From Zhengitettix transpicula (taxonomy: Eukaryota > Arthropoda > Insecta > Orthoptera > Tetrigidae), in the NCBI GenBank assembly GCA_037074705.1, contig CM073590.1, positions 216,658,746 through 216,722,745 on the forward strand: 64,000 nt of DNA, read 5' to 3'. The stretch's first letter is position 1. Each line of letters opens with the position of its first letter. The notes under the pieces were generated by a model. The model was given only the letters and a program-made list of their open reading frames with translations. It ran no database searches and had not been told where the DNA came from. The position numbers and the translations under genes are program-made. Positions 10,671 through 22,500 of this stretch are shown piece after piece.

Positions 10671-13171
10671 CCTTATTCTTTCGATAGTTATTATTAACAA
10701 TTAATAATTGTCGAGATCATTGAGATTACTATCTTCTCTCCCGTTGTATTAAGTATAATTTAAACTTTTAACTGAAAGTGTTGAAAGGGTTTGAATAATG
10801 AAATATTACCAATAACCGAGACTGGTTTAGTTTCCAGTCAGCCTCTTCTAATGATTGGACATAATATTTATTTATTGTGTTATTATATATGAAATATATA
10901 TCAATAGACTCATTTTATACTTCGTGGGATATTATGTTATGATATACTAAATTAATATGTTAGTAAGCCTTATTAGGATGAAGACTTTGTGAGTCGAACT
11001 TGACTCGAACATTTCGTTATTCCTAAAAACAAAACAGTTCTTTCGGCAATGCATCCCTTTTGGAAAATATGATAAATTATGGAAAATGCTGAATGAGAAT
11101 TTTATTTCTGCGTAACTGACGTTATTTAATTAGGCCTAATAACACAGACAAAGCAATATTCTATTGATGCTAGTTAGTACGAATATTTCATATGAATCCG
11201 AACATTAAATAATTGTTATAAACATTTCCTTTTTGATATATTAAGTTCACCCTTAAAAAGTTTTTCAAGCATATTTTACAGAAGTTGCACGTACGCCTCA
11301 TAATATGAGTGAGGATCTGAGGCCCCAACAACCGTGACTTAACTGATGTTCAATACACCTGCGTCACTTAAAATAGTGGCGATGTAGAATTTTATTCCCG
11401 TGCACCACCTGCAGCCAGCCATAGCAAAGAAGTGGAGTTACAGTCACAGACACGAATATACTACTTCGAAATATCACTCCAAGAATCGCGAGAGGGTTTG
11501 GAGTTCTGAAAAACAAAGAAATGTTAAATGAATAATTAAGTCAACTACCCGTAATTACAAATTGCTTAAACTGGATATGAATGTATAATTTCTTCTTTAG
11601 AGAAATCAGTTTAATTTTGTCAGTTATCTATTGAAAATTAAATCCATACTAAGGATAAAGAGAGAAATTGCAATAAGTCTGTGATGATTTTAGTTTTCAG
11701 TTTCGAAAATCTGCTTCATTTGTGCATGATTTATCACTTATTTTTAAATAACTAAAAATTATTCAAGTAAATTTAATTAAATATGTTCAATAAAGGTTTC
11801 CCTACTGAACCTGAATAATTTTTTTTATAAAATATACTACAGTTTAAACGGATTTATCATTTTGAATAAGATTTGAGTAATATATAAATTAATAAAAATA
11901 ATTCAGCAGGTCTTCAGAGATTTTCATGTATTTAAGAATAAAAAGGTTTTTGCAACCAAATAATCCATCAGAAAAGTAAGTTACATGGATAAGTATTCAA
12001 AAATAATAATATTTATTTTTCAATTAGAATAATATGTACGTTACGGACCTAAGCTTCATTTCCGTTATCTAACTGGAATTATTTATATTCGTGGTAGCAA
12101 AAAAGTAAATTCTTCAAAATAACAATAATAGTTTTCTGAATATACATGTTAGCATTAAGACACGAGAACGAATATACAAAACCCAAATTTCTAACTGATC
12201 CCATTGTACAAAGGAACGTGATGTTTGATTTTTTTAATTTACGTCATTTGATTGGTACTTTTATTTGTTAAACACCGTGATGAAGAATTTAATGGTTTCA
12301 TTTCGTAGCTCTGGACAAATAATTGGACTTGAAAATTTCATTGATGTTGCCATGCTGAGTGAATGAATCGCAGTGGCAGGTCCAATTCGTACTGTACGTA
12401 ATTATCTCGGTTGTTTAGCGCCGCCAAACCGAGCAAGCTTTTTCGCATGCCTTGTGTCCTCAGATAAACACAGAGAACCGCAGTCCGCATTCACACCCCG
12501 GCTTTTGTGTTTGACGAGGTACTTTCCACAATTCTGAAGCGATTAGCAGTGAAGAAAATAACATCCAATGCACCCTGGAAAATCAGAGACTTACTCACAA
12601 ATGAAAAATTTCTCACTAAATCATAATTATTATAATAGTACAAAATATCTATTATAACCATGGTTACCAAAGGCCTTATTATTCAATCCGACAATATTCC
12701 CTGCTCCTGTTCAACATCGTTTATAACAGCAATGGTGTCGTGCCCGTAAGAAAAAATAGCATGAGAGGCTAAACAAAAGTACAATTTTGTTTCCTTAAGC
12801 CGGAAAATGGCTGTGAAATACTGAAATTAATTTTATTTTCCTTGCATGCTTTTATTTTAACATTGTTATGAATTTTTGTCAAATATTTCAAATTCATTGA
12901 ATCTATTATATTTTATAGGTTGAATCTTGTGATTTATTGTGTACTACGTTTCCTTATGTAATCGCATGTTTAAGGAAACGGTAATGTGAAATTTTATCTG
13001 AAGATGCTATATATATAAGTTGTTTAACGCAGTCTTAACAATTACATGTTCTAGTTCTATTATATAATAATCTGTTACCATAATACGATTTCGTATTTTA
13101 ATTTTCGTATGTTTTATTAACATTTTAATTTAAATGAAACCTTTCGAAGCTTTCTTAAATACAAGATCGAA
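10671..13171. other. AT-rich stretch, nothing recognised
   Basis: About 2.5 kb of AT-rich DNA. A G+C-richer patch at 12340-12540 has no readable frame. I searched for the missing ligand-binding exons of the receptor here and saw none. Confidence 0.4.
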
Positions 13172-13448
13172 GTTTCAGTACTTTTTTTTACTTTCATCAG
13201 ATTTTAAACAGGTTACGTTACTGCGGTAACAGTTTTGTGTCATACAATATTTCAAATAACAATTTTACAGTACATATTATTTATTAAATTTCAAGAATGT
13301 TGAAAACTTATTTTATTTTAAATATATTACAAGACCAAGAATAAATATATACTGAAACTTGTGATTTGAAATATTGTCTGACACTAAATTGTTACCGTAG
13401 TAACATAACCTGATTAAAATCTGATGAAAGTGCAAAAACTCTCCGAAA
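13172..13448. repeat. Foldback element with inverted arms of about 75 bases
   Basis: Bases 13189-13262 (ACTTTCATCAGATTTTAAAC, GGTTACGTTACTGCGGTAAC and on) are the near-perfect reverse complement of 13357-13431, with a spacer of about 95 bases. A stretch similar to its right flank (AACGTTGAGTTGGATAAA) recurs at about 43770 as AACGTTGTTGAGTTGAATAA, so this is a dispersed family. Likely a non-autonomous DNA transposon or hairpin MITE. Confidence 0.75.
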
Positions 13449-13707
13449 CGTTGAGTTGGATAAAATATTTTATAAAGTCTGAAAACGTCGTTAATTTATT
13501 TAATTTATAATCTGTTACAATAATAAATGCGTAATTGAGTTTTTTCCCGTTTACTGGTAATGGTTATATAACATCGCTTCCATTTAAACCAGAAATAAAA
13601 ATTTGTACAAATTGATTGTTAATTTGTAATATGATACCAAATATTTGGTAAAGTCGTTTTCTCACAGCTGATTTTTGAATACTACATTTATATTATTGAT
13701 TAATTAA

Positions 13708-14031
13708 GGGCCAGCTGCCTCCTAAACAGGCCAAGGCATGGCGAGGGGTAAGCTGCGTCCCCACAGCAAACTCCTCTCCCGCTATACGAAGGGCGTGGGA
13801 CAAGTACCCAATGTCCGACCTACCCGATGCAGGTTTTTCTAAGGTTTTCCCTGCATTCCTTTAGGCGAATGCCGGGTAGGATCCTTAAAATATAGCCCGG
13901 GGGCCCTAGTTAACCCTTGGCTACCTCCCTCTACCCTTCCGCATCCCCCCTTTCTAATCCCTTCCTATGCTATTAAAGGGGAGTTGCCCAATGTGGATCA
14001 CCCTCATGTAGCCTGTTGCCCTAAAAAAAAA
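13708..14031 (+). repeat. Long A-tailed GC-rich retroelement (copy 3), 5'-truncated
   Basis: Starts abruptly at GGCCAGCTGCCTCCTAAACA, an internal point of the full-length copy, and runs to the common 3' end and an A run at 14022-14031. Variable 5' ends with a shared 3' end and A tail are what reverse transcription from the 3' end leaves behind. Confidence 0.85.
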
Positions 14032-16162
14032 GAGTGCCTAACTGATTTACCTTTTTAAAAAAAGTATTCACCATCCCACAAGACAAAATAAATTTTCCAA
14101 CGTCTCTCTTTTTTTGACGCGTTATTTTACCATGACATAGTTTTGTAAACAGACGCATTTTTCGTAATAAAACTAACAATTAATAATCTTGTCTTTCATT
14201 TGGTTTGATCACAGAAGTACGGAATGCAAAATTTCTTTAAAAATAATCTGTGTGGTTGCCGCAAAACATTTGACAGAAATCTTCAACGCTGGTATAAAGC
14301 ATAGAAATATATTTAAATGCATGTTTATTTATACAAACTTATATTATGAATTCCTATTACATTAAAATTTAGGTATTTGACAATTTTTTTCTTAACTAGA
14401 TTTTGGTGTAATCGTCTTGGAACATTATGTCAACAAAATATTTTATTAACGTCTAGTGAGCCTGTTTTTATACTGAGAAATTTAATATTGGCATTATGTT
14501 TCAGATGTTAATATTATCTAGAATTTTCAGTGTATATTTTCGATTTGAAATAAACGAATATTCGTAGCCAGCCTATAAATGAATCTGAATGTGCAAACAA
14601 TTGAGGCAGCCCTCGGTTTTAATGGCGAAAATCGGGGATTAAGTTAAGCTGGGCTTTAATACGGTGCAACTTTCAAGTTTCGCATATCATATATGACGAA
14701 AGTTTGGAGGGCAATCGTTACGTTCTTTAATTAGTTTGGAAATTTACGTTGCTTATTTCCAAGTATTAATTACATTTATAAGTTACTCTGACGATTCGTA
14801 AAGGTTTTTTATACGCCATTGTTTCCAAATTTTCGGACTATAAAGCAGAATATATATATTTTTCACTGTTGCAGATGTACAATTTGAAATGAATAATTTA
14901 TGTTACGTGATATTTAATATATATAAGATAATATTCAGAGTTTAATATTCCACAATGCATCCCAAAATTAAAGAAATTTTTTATTAACGAGAATATTAAA
15001 ATGTTTAACTTAGAAATATGACAAACCACTTCCAACGGAGTTACTGGAGTTCTATCATTAGGAAACTTATTTAAGAGTTGAATCATTTTATGACCACTTA
15101 TTGCTAGAACTATTTTCCTATATGTAATGAATTAATTGAGACAGATAAAACTAACACATAAGAATTTATAGTTTATAATTAGTTACTTCATTTCAAATTC
15201 ACTATCTTCAGGTAAATGCTTTCCAGAACGTCCAGTAGCTCATTCCAGTTAAATTACCATTTAACATTTTCAGTTTATCTATAATCCCACCACACGTCGC
15301 TGAATCTGCCTTACATAACACTGTATGCGTTACCATTACAAGACCATAAACTCTTTTTTTCTACAATTCCGTTACATATAATTTTAAATAAGCTCATATT
15401 CGTAACGCATTTGATTATTATATTGTGCCTTATGTGTTTATTTTATTTTAAAAATAGTCATTTTACATGAATTAAAAACAATTATTCTCAAAATATGCCA
15501 CTTTTAAAACATCCATAATTAGTTGATGCTTACAATTTTTAAATTAACAACTGGATAGGATGCTTATTTAAATTTCACTTATTTGACACTACTAGTTTCC
15601 GAAATACCTTTAATACTGACTAAATTTCGATATATTATTCAAATGTTTTTAATAATTTTGACCCAATTATTTGCAGAAAATATTGTGAAACACTGCAAAC
15701 GTTATAAAGTTTATTTTGAATTTAAATTATCTAATTTAATTCAATAAAATTTAATGAAAGTTTGTTGTAAATAGAAATAATGTCTCTGTGTACTTTGAGT
15801 ATTTGTTATTGTGCACATTGTTAAGAAGAAATTGAAAATAAAGTTTTAAGGTCAACGGGAGGATTAAGAACTGTAATACTCGTTGAATTAAAATAACATT
15901 GCTTTATAAATGCATATGAAACTCCTCTTGTGTGATAATGAATGTAAAAATAAATTTAATTAAATTAAATTTATTATGAAGGAGAATATTCTTACGTATG
16001 TAAAACAGGGAATGAAATATTTAATTATAAGAATGTAGAGAGCAAGATTTTCATAAGCCACAAACTGTATAGGCCATGGTTAAATTGAATTAAAGTATCA
16101 ACATGGAAAATTTTATTTAATTCTCTTAAAATGTGGTTAATAATTTTTTCTTCGTTTTTCAG
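14032..16162. other. AT-rich stretch before the first visible exon
   Basis: No exon was found in this stretch. It is presumably intron sequence upstream of the exon at 16163. Confidence 0.4.
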
Positions 16163-16277
16163 TGGTGATTTTATGCGCTAACCCTTCGACAATCAGAGAA
16201 ATATTGTTGGCCGCAGATGAACTCAACATGGTACAGAGTGGGGAATATGTATTCTTCAATATAGAGTTATTCAATAG
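16163..16277 (+). CDS. Receptor guanylyl cyclase exon (a): ligand-binding domain
   Basis: Residues 1-39 of the partial product. The exon starts in phase with two bases completing a codon begun in an unseen upstream exon. It follows a pyrimidine-rich acceptor ending TTTTTCAG and ends at GTAAGT. The peptide contains [20 protein letters not shown] and then [11 protein letters not shown], the pattern typical of the middle of the natriuretic-receptor ligand-binding (type I periplasmic-binding-like) fold. An open frame on the other strand overlaps it and is a shadow. Confidence 0.93.
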
Positions 16278-16471
16278 GTAAGTATTTATTATTTCGCAGA
16301 ATGTAAGCGATAAATACACATATAATACATAGGTGGTGTGTCCTACGTATTCTAGGTGTATTTATGGTTTATTGCCGACATCTGTTTTCCTGATGAAGGG
16401 GACTCAGGAACTCGAAATTTTGAACTTTTATTTCTGCACAGCCCGAATGGACCAACTTTTGAAACCAGTTG

Positions 16472-16521
<50 letters not shown>

Positions 16522-19500
16522 TGTAAACAAAATAAACAAAAGATTTTCCTGTGTTTATATATATATATCGCATTCTAAAGTACTTCCGATCTACACTTCT
16601 CACACTGGCACACTACGCGCCACCTATATTTTATTTACTCGAAACTTTCTGGGCTATAAGGCCCGTCGCGTGATTGGAGCACAAGTGAAAGGACTTTCTC
16701 AAGCTTTACTGGGAACAAGTTAGCTGCGAAAATGAATTACCCTGATGACGATATTTCTGTAACTCGGTTCTGTGCAAGCTTAATTCCGTTAATGTGTGTC
16801 CTGTAGCGGTATTCGAATTGGTTAAGTTTCGTTAACATAATTTTATGAATTTTTTCTCTTATATATATTCCACTAAATTGTAAGGAACTCTGACTTTTAG
16901 AAACTTCTCTAAAATAGCTTAATTTTAATATAATAAAAATGTTTAAGAAGCAATTATAGGTACTCTTTTTACGTAATTTTAAAACACCTTGCCGCATTGA
17001 CTTATTCTACGACTGGTGGAAAAATACAGTGATGCAGTGGCTCACTCATTCTTCTCTGTTATTCTATGTAATAATGACAGTTTCGCTTCTTCACCTGAAC
17101 GTAATATGAGTGCTGCTACAAGTTTGGTTGGCACAACATAATACACCTTATGCTGGACGGTAAATTCTAGGAACTTCGAGAAGACAAGCTTCCTTCAATG
17201 CAGCCGGCTAAAAGCTCTTTCTGCTCTTAAGTGAAGAAGGAAAAGTGAAAGACTTCTTAGTCCTCGAAACCTAATAGTGTCGAGGTCAAGAGAAGCGAAA
17301 GGGTTTCTGAAGAAAACACATTTCAAGATTACAAAAATTCACAATACTCTAGATATCAGACAATTCATTACATAAGATCCACTATAGTGATTTATAGAAA
17401 TTAATTTAGTTCACGAGAATCAATTCAACAGTCTAATGGAAACTGCTTACCAAAAAGTACTACGTGTGACTCGGGAAACTGAGACATTTATAGACCATAA
17501 TCCTGAAAATAGACACAGTTTGAGAAATACTAGTAACATAAATATTTTGGAGAAACATTGCTGTTAAACTCTACAGAATAAACAATAAGTTAAAAATTTT
17601 ACCCTCAAATACAATAAAGTATACAATTAGACTTAATTTATGAAATATATAAAGCGATAATCAGAGATATAGTTTTAAAAAAATGCTTTACCTTGAATAT
17701 ATGGTATTTATATAATTTATTTTTCACTTATGTCTTAAATTATGTCTTTTAAGCATTAACCTGTTTTGTTTATCAACTAAATTTTATTATTTATTTATAA
17801 GATATATTTTATTTACGTCTGAATTTCCTTATTTATTAACCAAATGTTATGATTGAGTTAAATGTTTTCATATTCATGTTTTTTTTAATGTTTTCCCTCG
17901 CGTATTTTCTATTTATATGATGAATTTTATAATATATTGCATTGAGGGTATATATATAAACATTTTATATTCAATGTTCTTAGTTATATATAAATTTTTC
18001 AATTGTATTTCATAGCTTATGTCTTACTAATATAGTTTTTATTTAATTATTTATTTTTACAAAACATTCTATTACCTCAGTATGCCAATGGTATGAATAA
18101 AAAATGAGAATAATAATTTATATAGGGTTCTATTCTTTATTCATGTTATAGATTAAATATCTTCTTTGTTCTTTATATCATTATGATAATTAGAAACGTT
18201 TACAGTTTACGCTTGAAGATAACTGGCAAGTCATCGAAAAGGCACACAATGACTGGCCTACTTGGCTGGAAGCCCTAGATGAGCTTGTTCAACCATAATA
18301 CACAGAAAAAATTTAATGTATTATTTACCAATCGAATAAATGTCAATATCCTGTTGAAAAATAGTATGTACATGCAGTTATTTAGTTGGCAGCCAGCATT
18401 CTATTCAGAGTAGTACATGCTGTTGGCATCACTTGCTGAAATTACAACGAATTAAAACACTTTATTTTTTTGCGACATTTATTTGTTTATTTTGTAAGAA
18501 GAAAACAATGTATGGCGTTGTAATTGTTCATACCACAATGCCTGGCTAAATCGGCTCGTCTGTAACAGGTTCCCTTATACTTCTAATATTACGTACTCAA
18601 AAACAATGTAACAGTAACTGAGAGTAAATATTGAAGAAAACGAATAATTTTTAACTCTTAACTGGATAAATTTAATATTAAAAGAAAATCGTACTGAATT
18701 ATTCTGTGAACCGCTATCAAAATATCACATTTCATCTGGGGTAGAAATTGTTTTTAAGAAAATATAGTATTTACTTCGAAAGTCCTTTAATGTAGGTGCT
18801 GTAGGTCTTAGAGATCACTATAAATTTAATAAAGGATAATTATCGTTATTTTCCCTGAATTAGTAGGCTTTTCTCTAGGAATAATAGGCTGAATCATAAT
18901 CATTGAATTATTAATGGATATGATGAGGAAGAAATATTTTTAATTAATCATAAAAAAGTGAACTTTGGTCTTTCTGTTATAAGATAAAGGTTATAGATTA
19001 ACTTTTCTCGGTCAATATGAATGATGGCACAAATAAGGTAATAAAAATTTTGTGACCATATTTTGTAGTTACGTATTTATTTAAATTATTACCATAGTAT
19101 TCTCCTTAACTTCGACACAATCAAATGTTAGCGTGTTGTACTTAAAGAGCGTCAATCTGCTCTAGGTCCCAACACACTCTGACTAGCTGACTGCTCTCGT
19201 CAGGCCCTCCAAATACACACTACTCTATGACTGTCTCTCTGCTAAAGTTCTGAGCGTCTTATCTACGACAACAATTCGTAGCAATAATTATAGTCTCTGC
19301 ATCCTCGCGCCAAACAAAGCTGTTCTTTACTATTCTCAGCCTCAGTTACGCTGCCAATAATTAGATAAAAAATTTAAATAAAACATTTAATTAGATATTG
19401 GTAATCTCTATAATATGTTGAACAAAAGTCTATACAAATTATATGTCTGCCTTGCGTCCGTTCTCTTAATAGTCTTAATAGACTGCAGCAACTTGGAAAT

Positions 19501-22500
19501 GATAGACGTCTCTCTCTTAAATTTTTTTTAAAAAAATATTCAATTAATAGACAAAATAAAACGACTGTAGTTAAAAGTATACCAATGGGATACATAAATA
19601 GCAAAATAACCCAAAAAATAAATGGTAAATTAAATACTACACTATTTATTTTAACACTTATTTTTGTTCGGTATTTGTATATTTATTTATCTAATTATTA
19701 TTTAATATTTAGTTCACAATTTGCAATATCGAATGATTTTAAGGCATACGCAAATAGAATTATTATATCCAGATCTTTGTGGTTCGGCGGTTCAGCGAAT
19801 CATTTCGTTGTCTAGCACCCTTGCGTTCAGTAATTAAAAATTAACTTTTCTTGTATTACTCTCCACATGGCTGGCACTGATATTTTTGAAATGATTGTTC
19901 ATTAGCAGGCCGGATCCAAGCCCACGGCCGTGGCTGCAGGAAGGCGACTCCGCCGAGCGCAACATCCGTGCGCTGCGGGCCTACGAGGCGCTGCTGACGG
20001 TGGCCGCTGCTAAACCTGCGTTTGATGAGGACCTGGACACCTTCGCATCTGCCTTCTACGACTCCGTACTTCTCTACGCCACGGCACTGAGCGAGACTCT
20101 GAAAAACAACGGCTCGGAGATGGACGGAGAGACGATCGCCAGGCGAATGCGCTCCAGGGTCTTTCAGGGTAACGACATGGGATATTAATAATTCTACTTC
20201 GCGTGGTTAACGTGGTTGGCTCGTTCCTGTGGTCAGGACAGATTATGAGAAGAGACTTTTTTACAATCTTCGACGTTGATAGATTAATGTAGCAAGAATA
20301 TTTTGAAGAACGCCGCCATATACTCCCACTGCAGTTTCCGTTCAGATTTGTCGCAAAAATTACCAGCCGTCTCCAACAGAAATATCGTTTCACAAAAACT
20401 ACGAAAGAAAATTAATATGTGCCAGTTAATTATAAAAATAAACGATAGAGATATGAAGTCCTCTTGATAATTCATTCAATACGTTCTATTGTTACCAACG
20501 ATGGAAGGAGCGAAAAGAATTAAGATAGTGTTAAATGTAAGTTATACGTATTAATAAAGTTAGTGTTGCAAAAAGTACATTTTATAGATAGACGTAACAA
20601 CATTTATTATCCTACAAATTTCGTCATATTATCTACAGACAACTGTCTGCGTTGTAAACATCACTATATTTTATAATAAATGCACACCAGTATTTTAAAA
20701 AAAATGAATGATCTTTACTGAATGGAATACTAAAGAACTTTCTTCGCACGGTTCATTCATCTATTATTCGCTATGAAATAAAATAGCGACGTCCGTTAAA
20801 AGTTATCTAACGTGCAAGTCTACTTTTTGCACAATATCTTCATTCGAATATTTATTTGTCATCCTTTTTGTTATCTATTAAACTCTCACTCTGTCCGTTT
20901 TACGCTATACATACGATATATAACAGAGTATAAAATTTTTATAAGTTTTGTCTCGTCAAGCTATATTTTAGTTTCAAGTATTTTTGCTTCGGATACAATT
21001 AGTTGTATCTGAAAACATATTATGTAAGTCCATCTGCCTTAAACTTGTTTATTGAGAGTTAAATTGCTATCACTGCATAAATACATATAGTCAGATTCGA
21101 AAATTGCTTTTCAGTTGTAGGCTGCATCATTTCTAAAGTTAAATTTACTTTATCTGCGTATTTATGATGTTTATCTTTAAATTAAGTTCAAGGGGGTAAG
21201 TGAATATTATAATTGAAAAGTAGAAATACTTTGTAATATTATCTTTTAATAGAAGAAGCTAGCTTCTTTCATAGAAACTAATAGTCATATATAAGATGTT
21301 TCGAGAGTTACATTCGCGAAGTGGCGATATTTTTTGTGAAGATGGGTGATCAATATAACAGACATTTCATAGTAATATGATCTAAAATGTGACAAGAGCG
21401 ACGAAACATTATAAAAAATGACCAAAACTGCAAACTATTAGTGAATCAATATTCTTATTCGACATTTTTTAATTCGTAAACCCTTTTCGTAATAATTACA
21501 GATTTTTATGCTTTATTGCGGTCACATTTATTAGAAGAGCAATTTTACTAATTCTAAATTTTTTCAGAGATGACGCATGGAAATTAATCGTTACTAACTC
21601 AATTAAAATTGTTTCCAAAACCACTGTATGAAGAAGAACAAACAATTAATAAAATTGTTGTACTCTCGTATTTAATTAAGAATGTAATAAATAATTTATA
21701 TTTATGAATACAAATTATTAATCTATGCATAAATCTTCGCCGGAGTTATGCCGTCGTCTACAATTTTTACAACCAAGTAATTGTTTGTCAACTTAAATTC
21801 TTAAAGAATAGTTCGAAGATCCGTAACTAGATTTACTTACAGCATTTTTAAGGAAAAGTTTTTCCGTAATGATGTATTCATTTAGTCTAAATTAGGCAAA
21901 ATATGTCCAGAGATAACGCGGCACTGTAACATTAGAACATAAAAACTTTACGTTGCATTCTTGTAAACTTCCTAAAACTGAAATATTTTAACTATCGTGG
22001 TCGTTAACAAAGTATTACTTCATGATTACTAAATTTAAATCTATCTCAAAGCTAGATACAATTATATGTTGATTTGTATGTAAACATTTTACCGTTTGCG
22101 TTGCAGGTATTGGAGGCAACGTCACTATTGATCGAAATGGAGACAGAGTGACGGAGTACGAACTCAGAGACCTGGTTCCAAATATACCGGAATTTCAGGT
22201 ACGTAGTCACTTTATTATACATTACAGCTTAAATAATAAATGTAATGGTCATTATATAATATATTAATTATTTCCAATTTTAACTGTTCCACTTTTTCTT
22301 CGAGTATAAGTTCTTTAACACGATAACAATATTTTACCTTCTAACATCTAACAGTAAGAGTTATATTGATTACACTATGTAAGATGATGCTATATTAAAT
22401 GTTTCTCATATTCATGTTTAATCTTTCTGTGTCAAGATGGAGGTAATTCTTAAGGGTAGGAGCTACTTTCAATTCTAGTTTTACATGGTCAGATACGTAA

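Noticed and set aside
12340..12540. Missing ligand-binding exon of the receptor
   Set aside because: G+C is higher than the flanks, but no frame reads like the receptor and stops are frequent.
16333..16603. Ile-Tyr repeat proteins
   Set aside because: Translation of a TA microsatellite.
20010..20393. 127-codon minus-strand open frame
   Set aside because: It lies opposite the G+C-rich exon b of the receptor and has no recognisable domain; a shadow frame.
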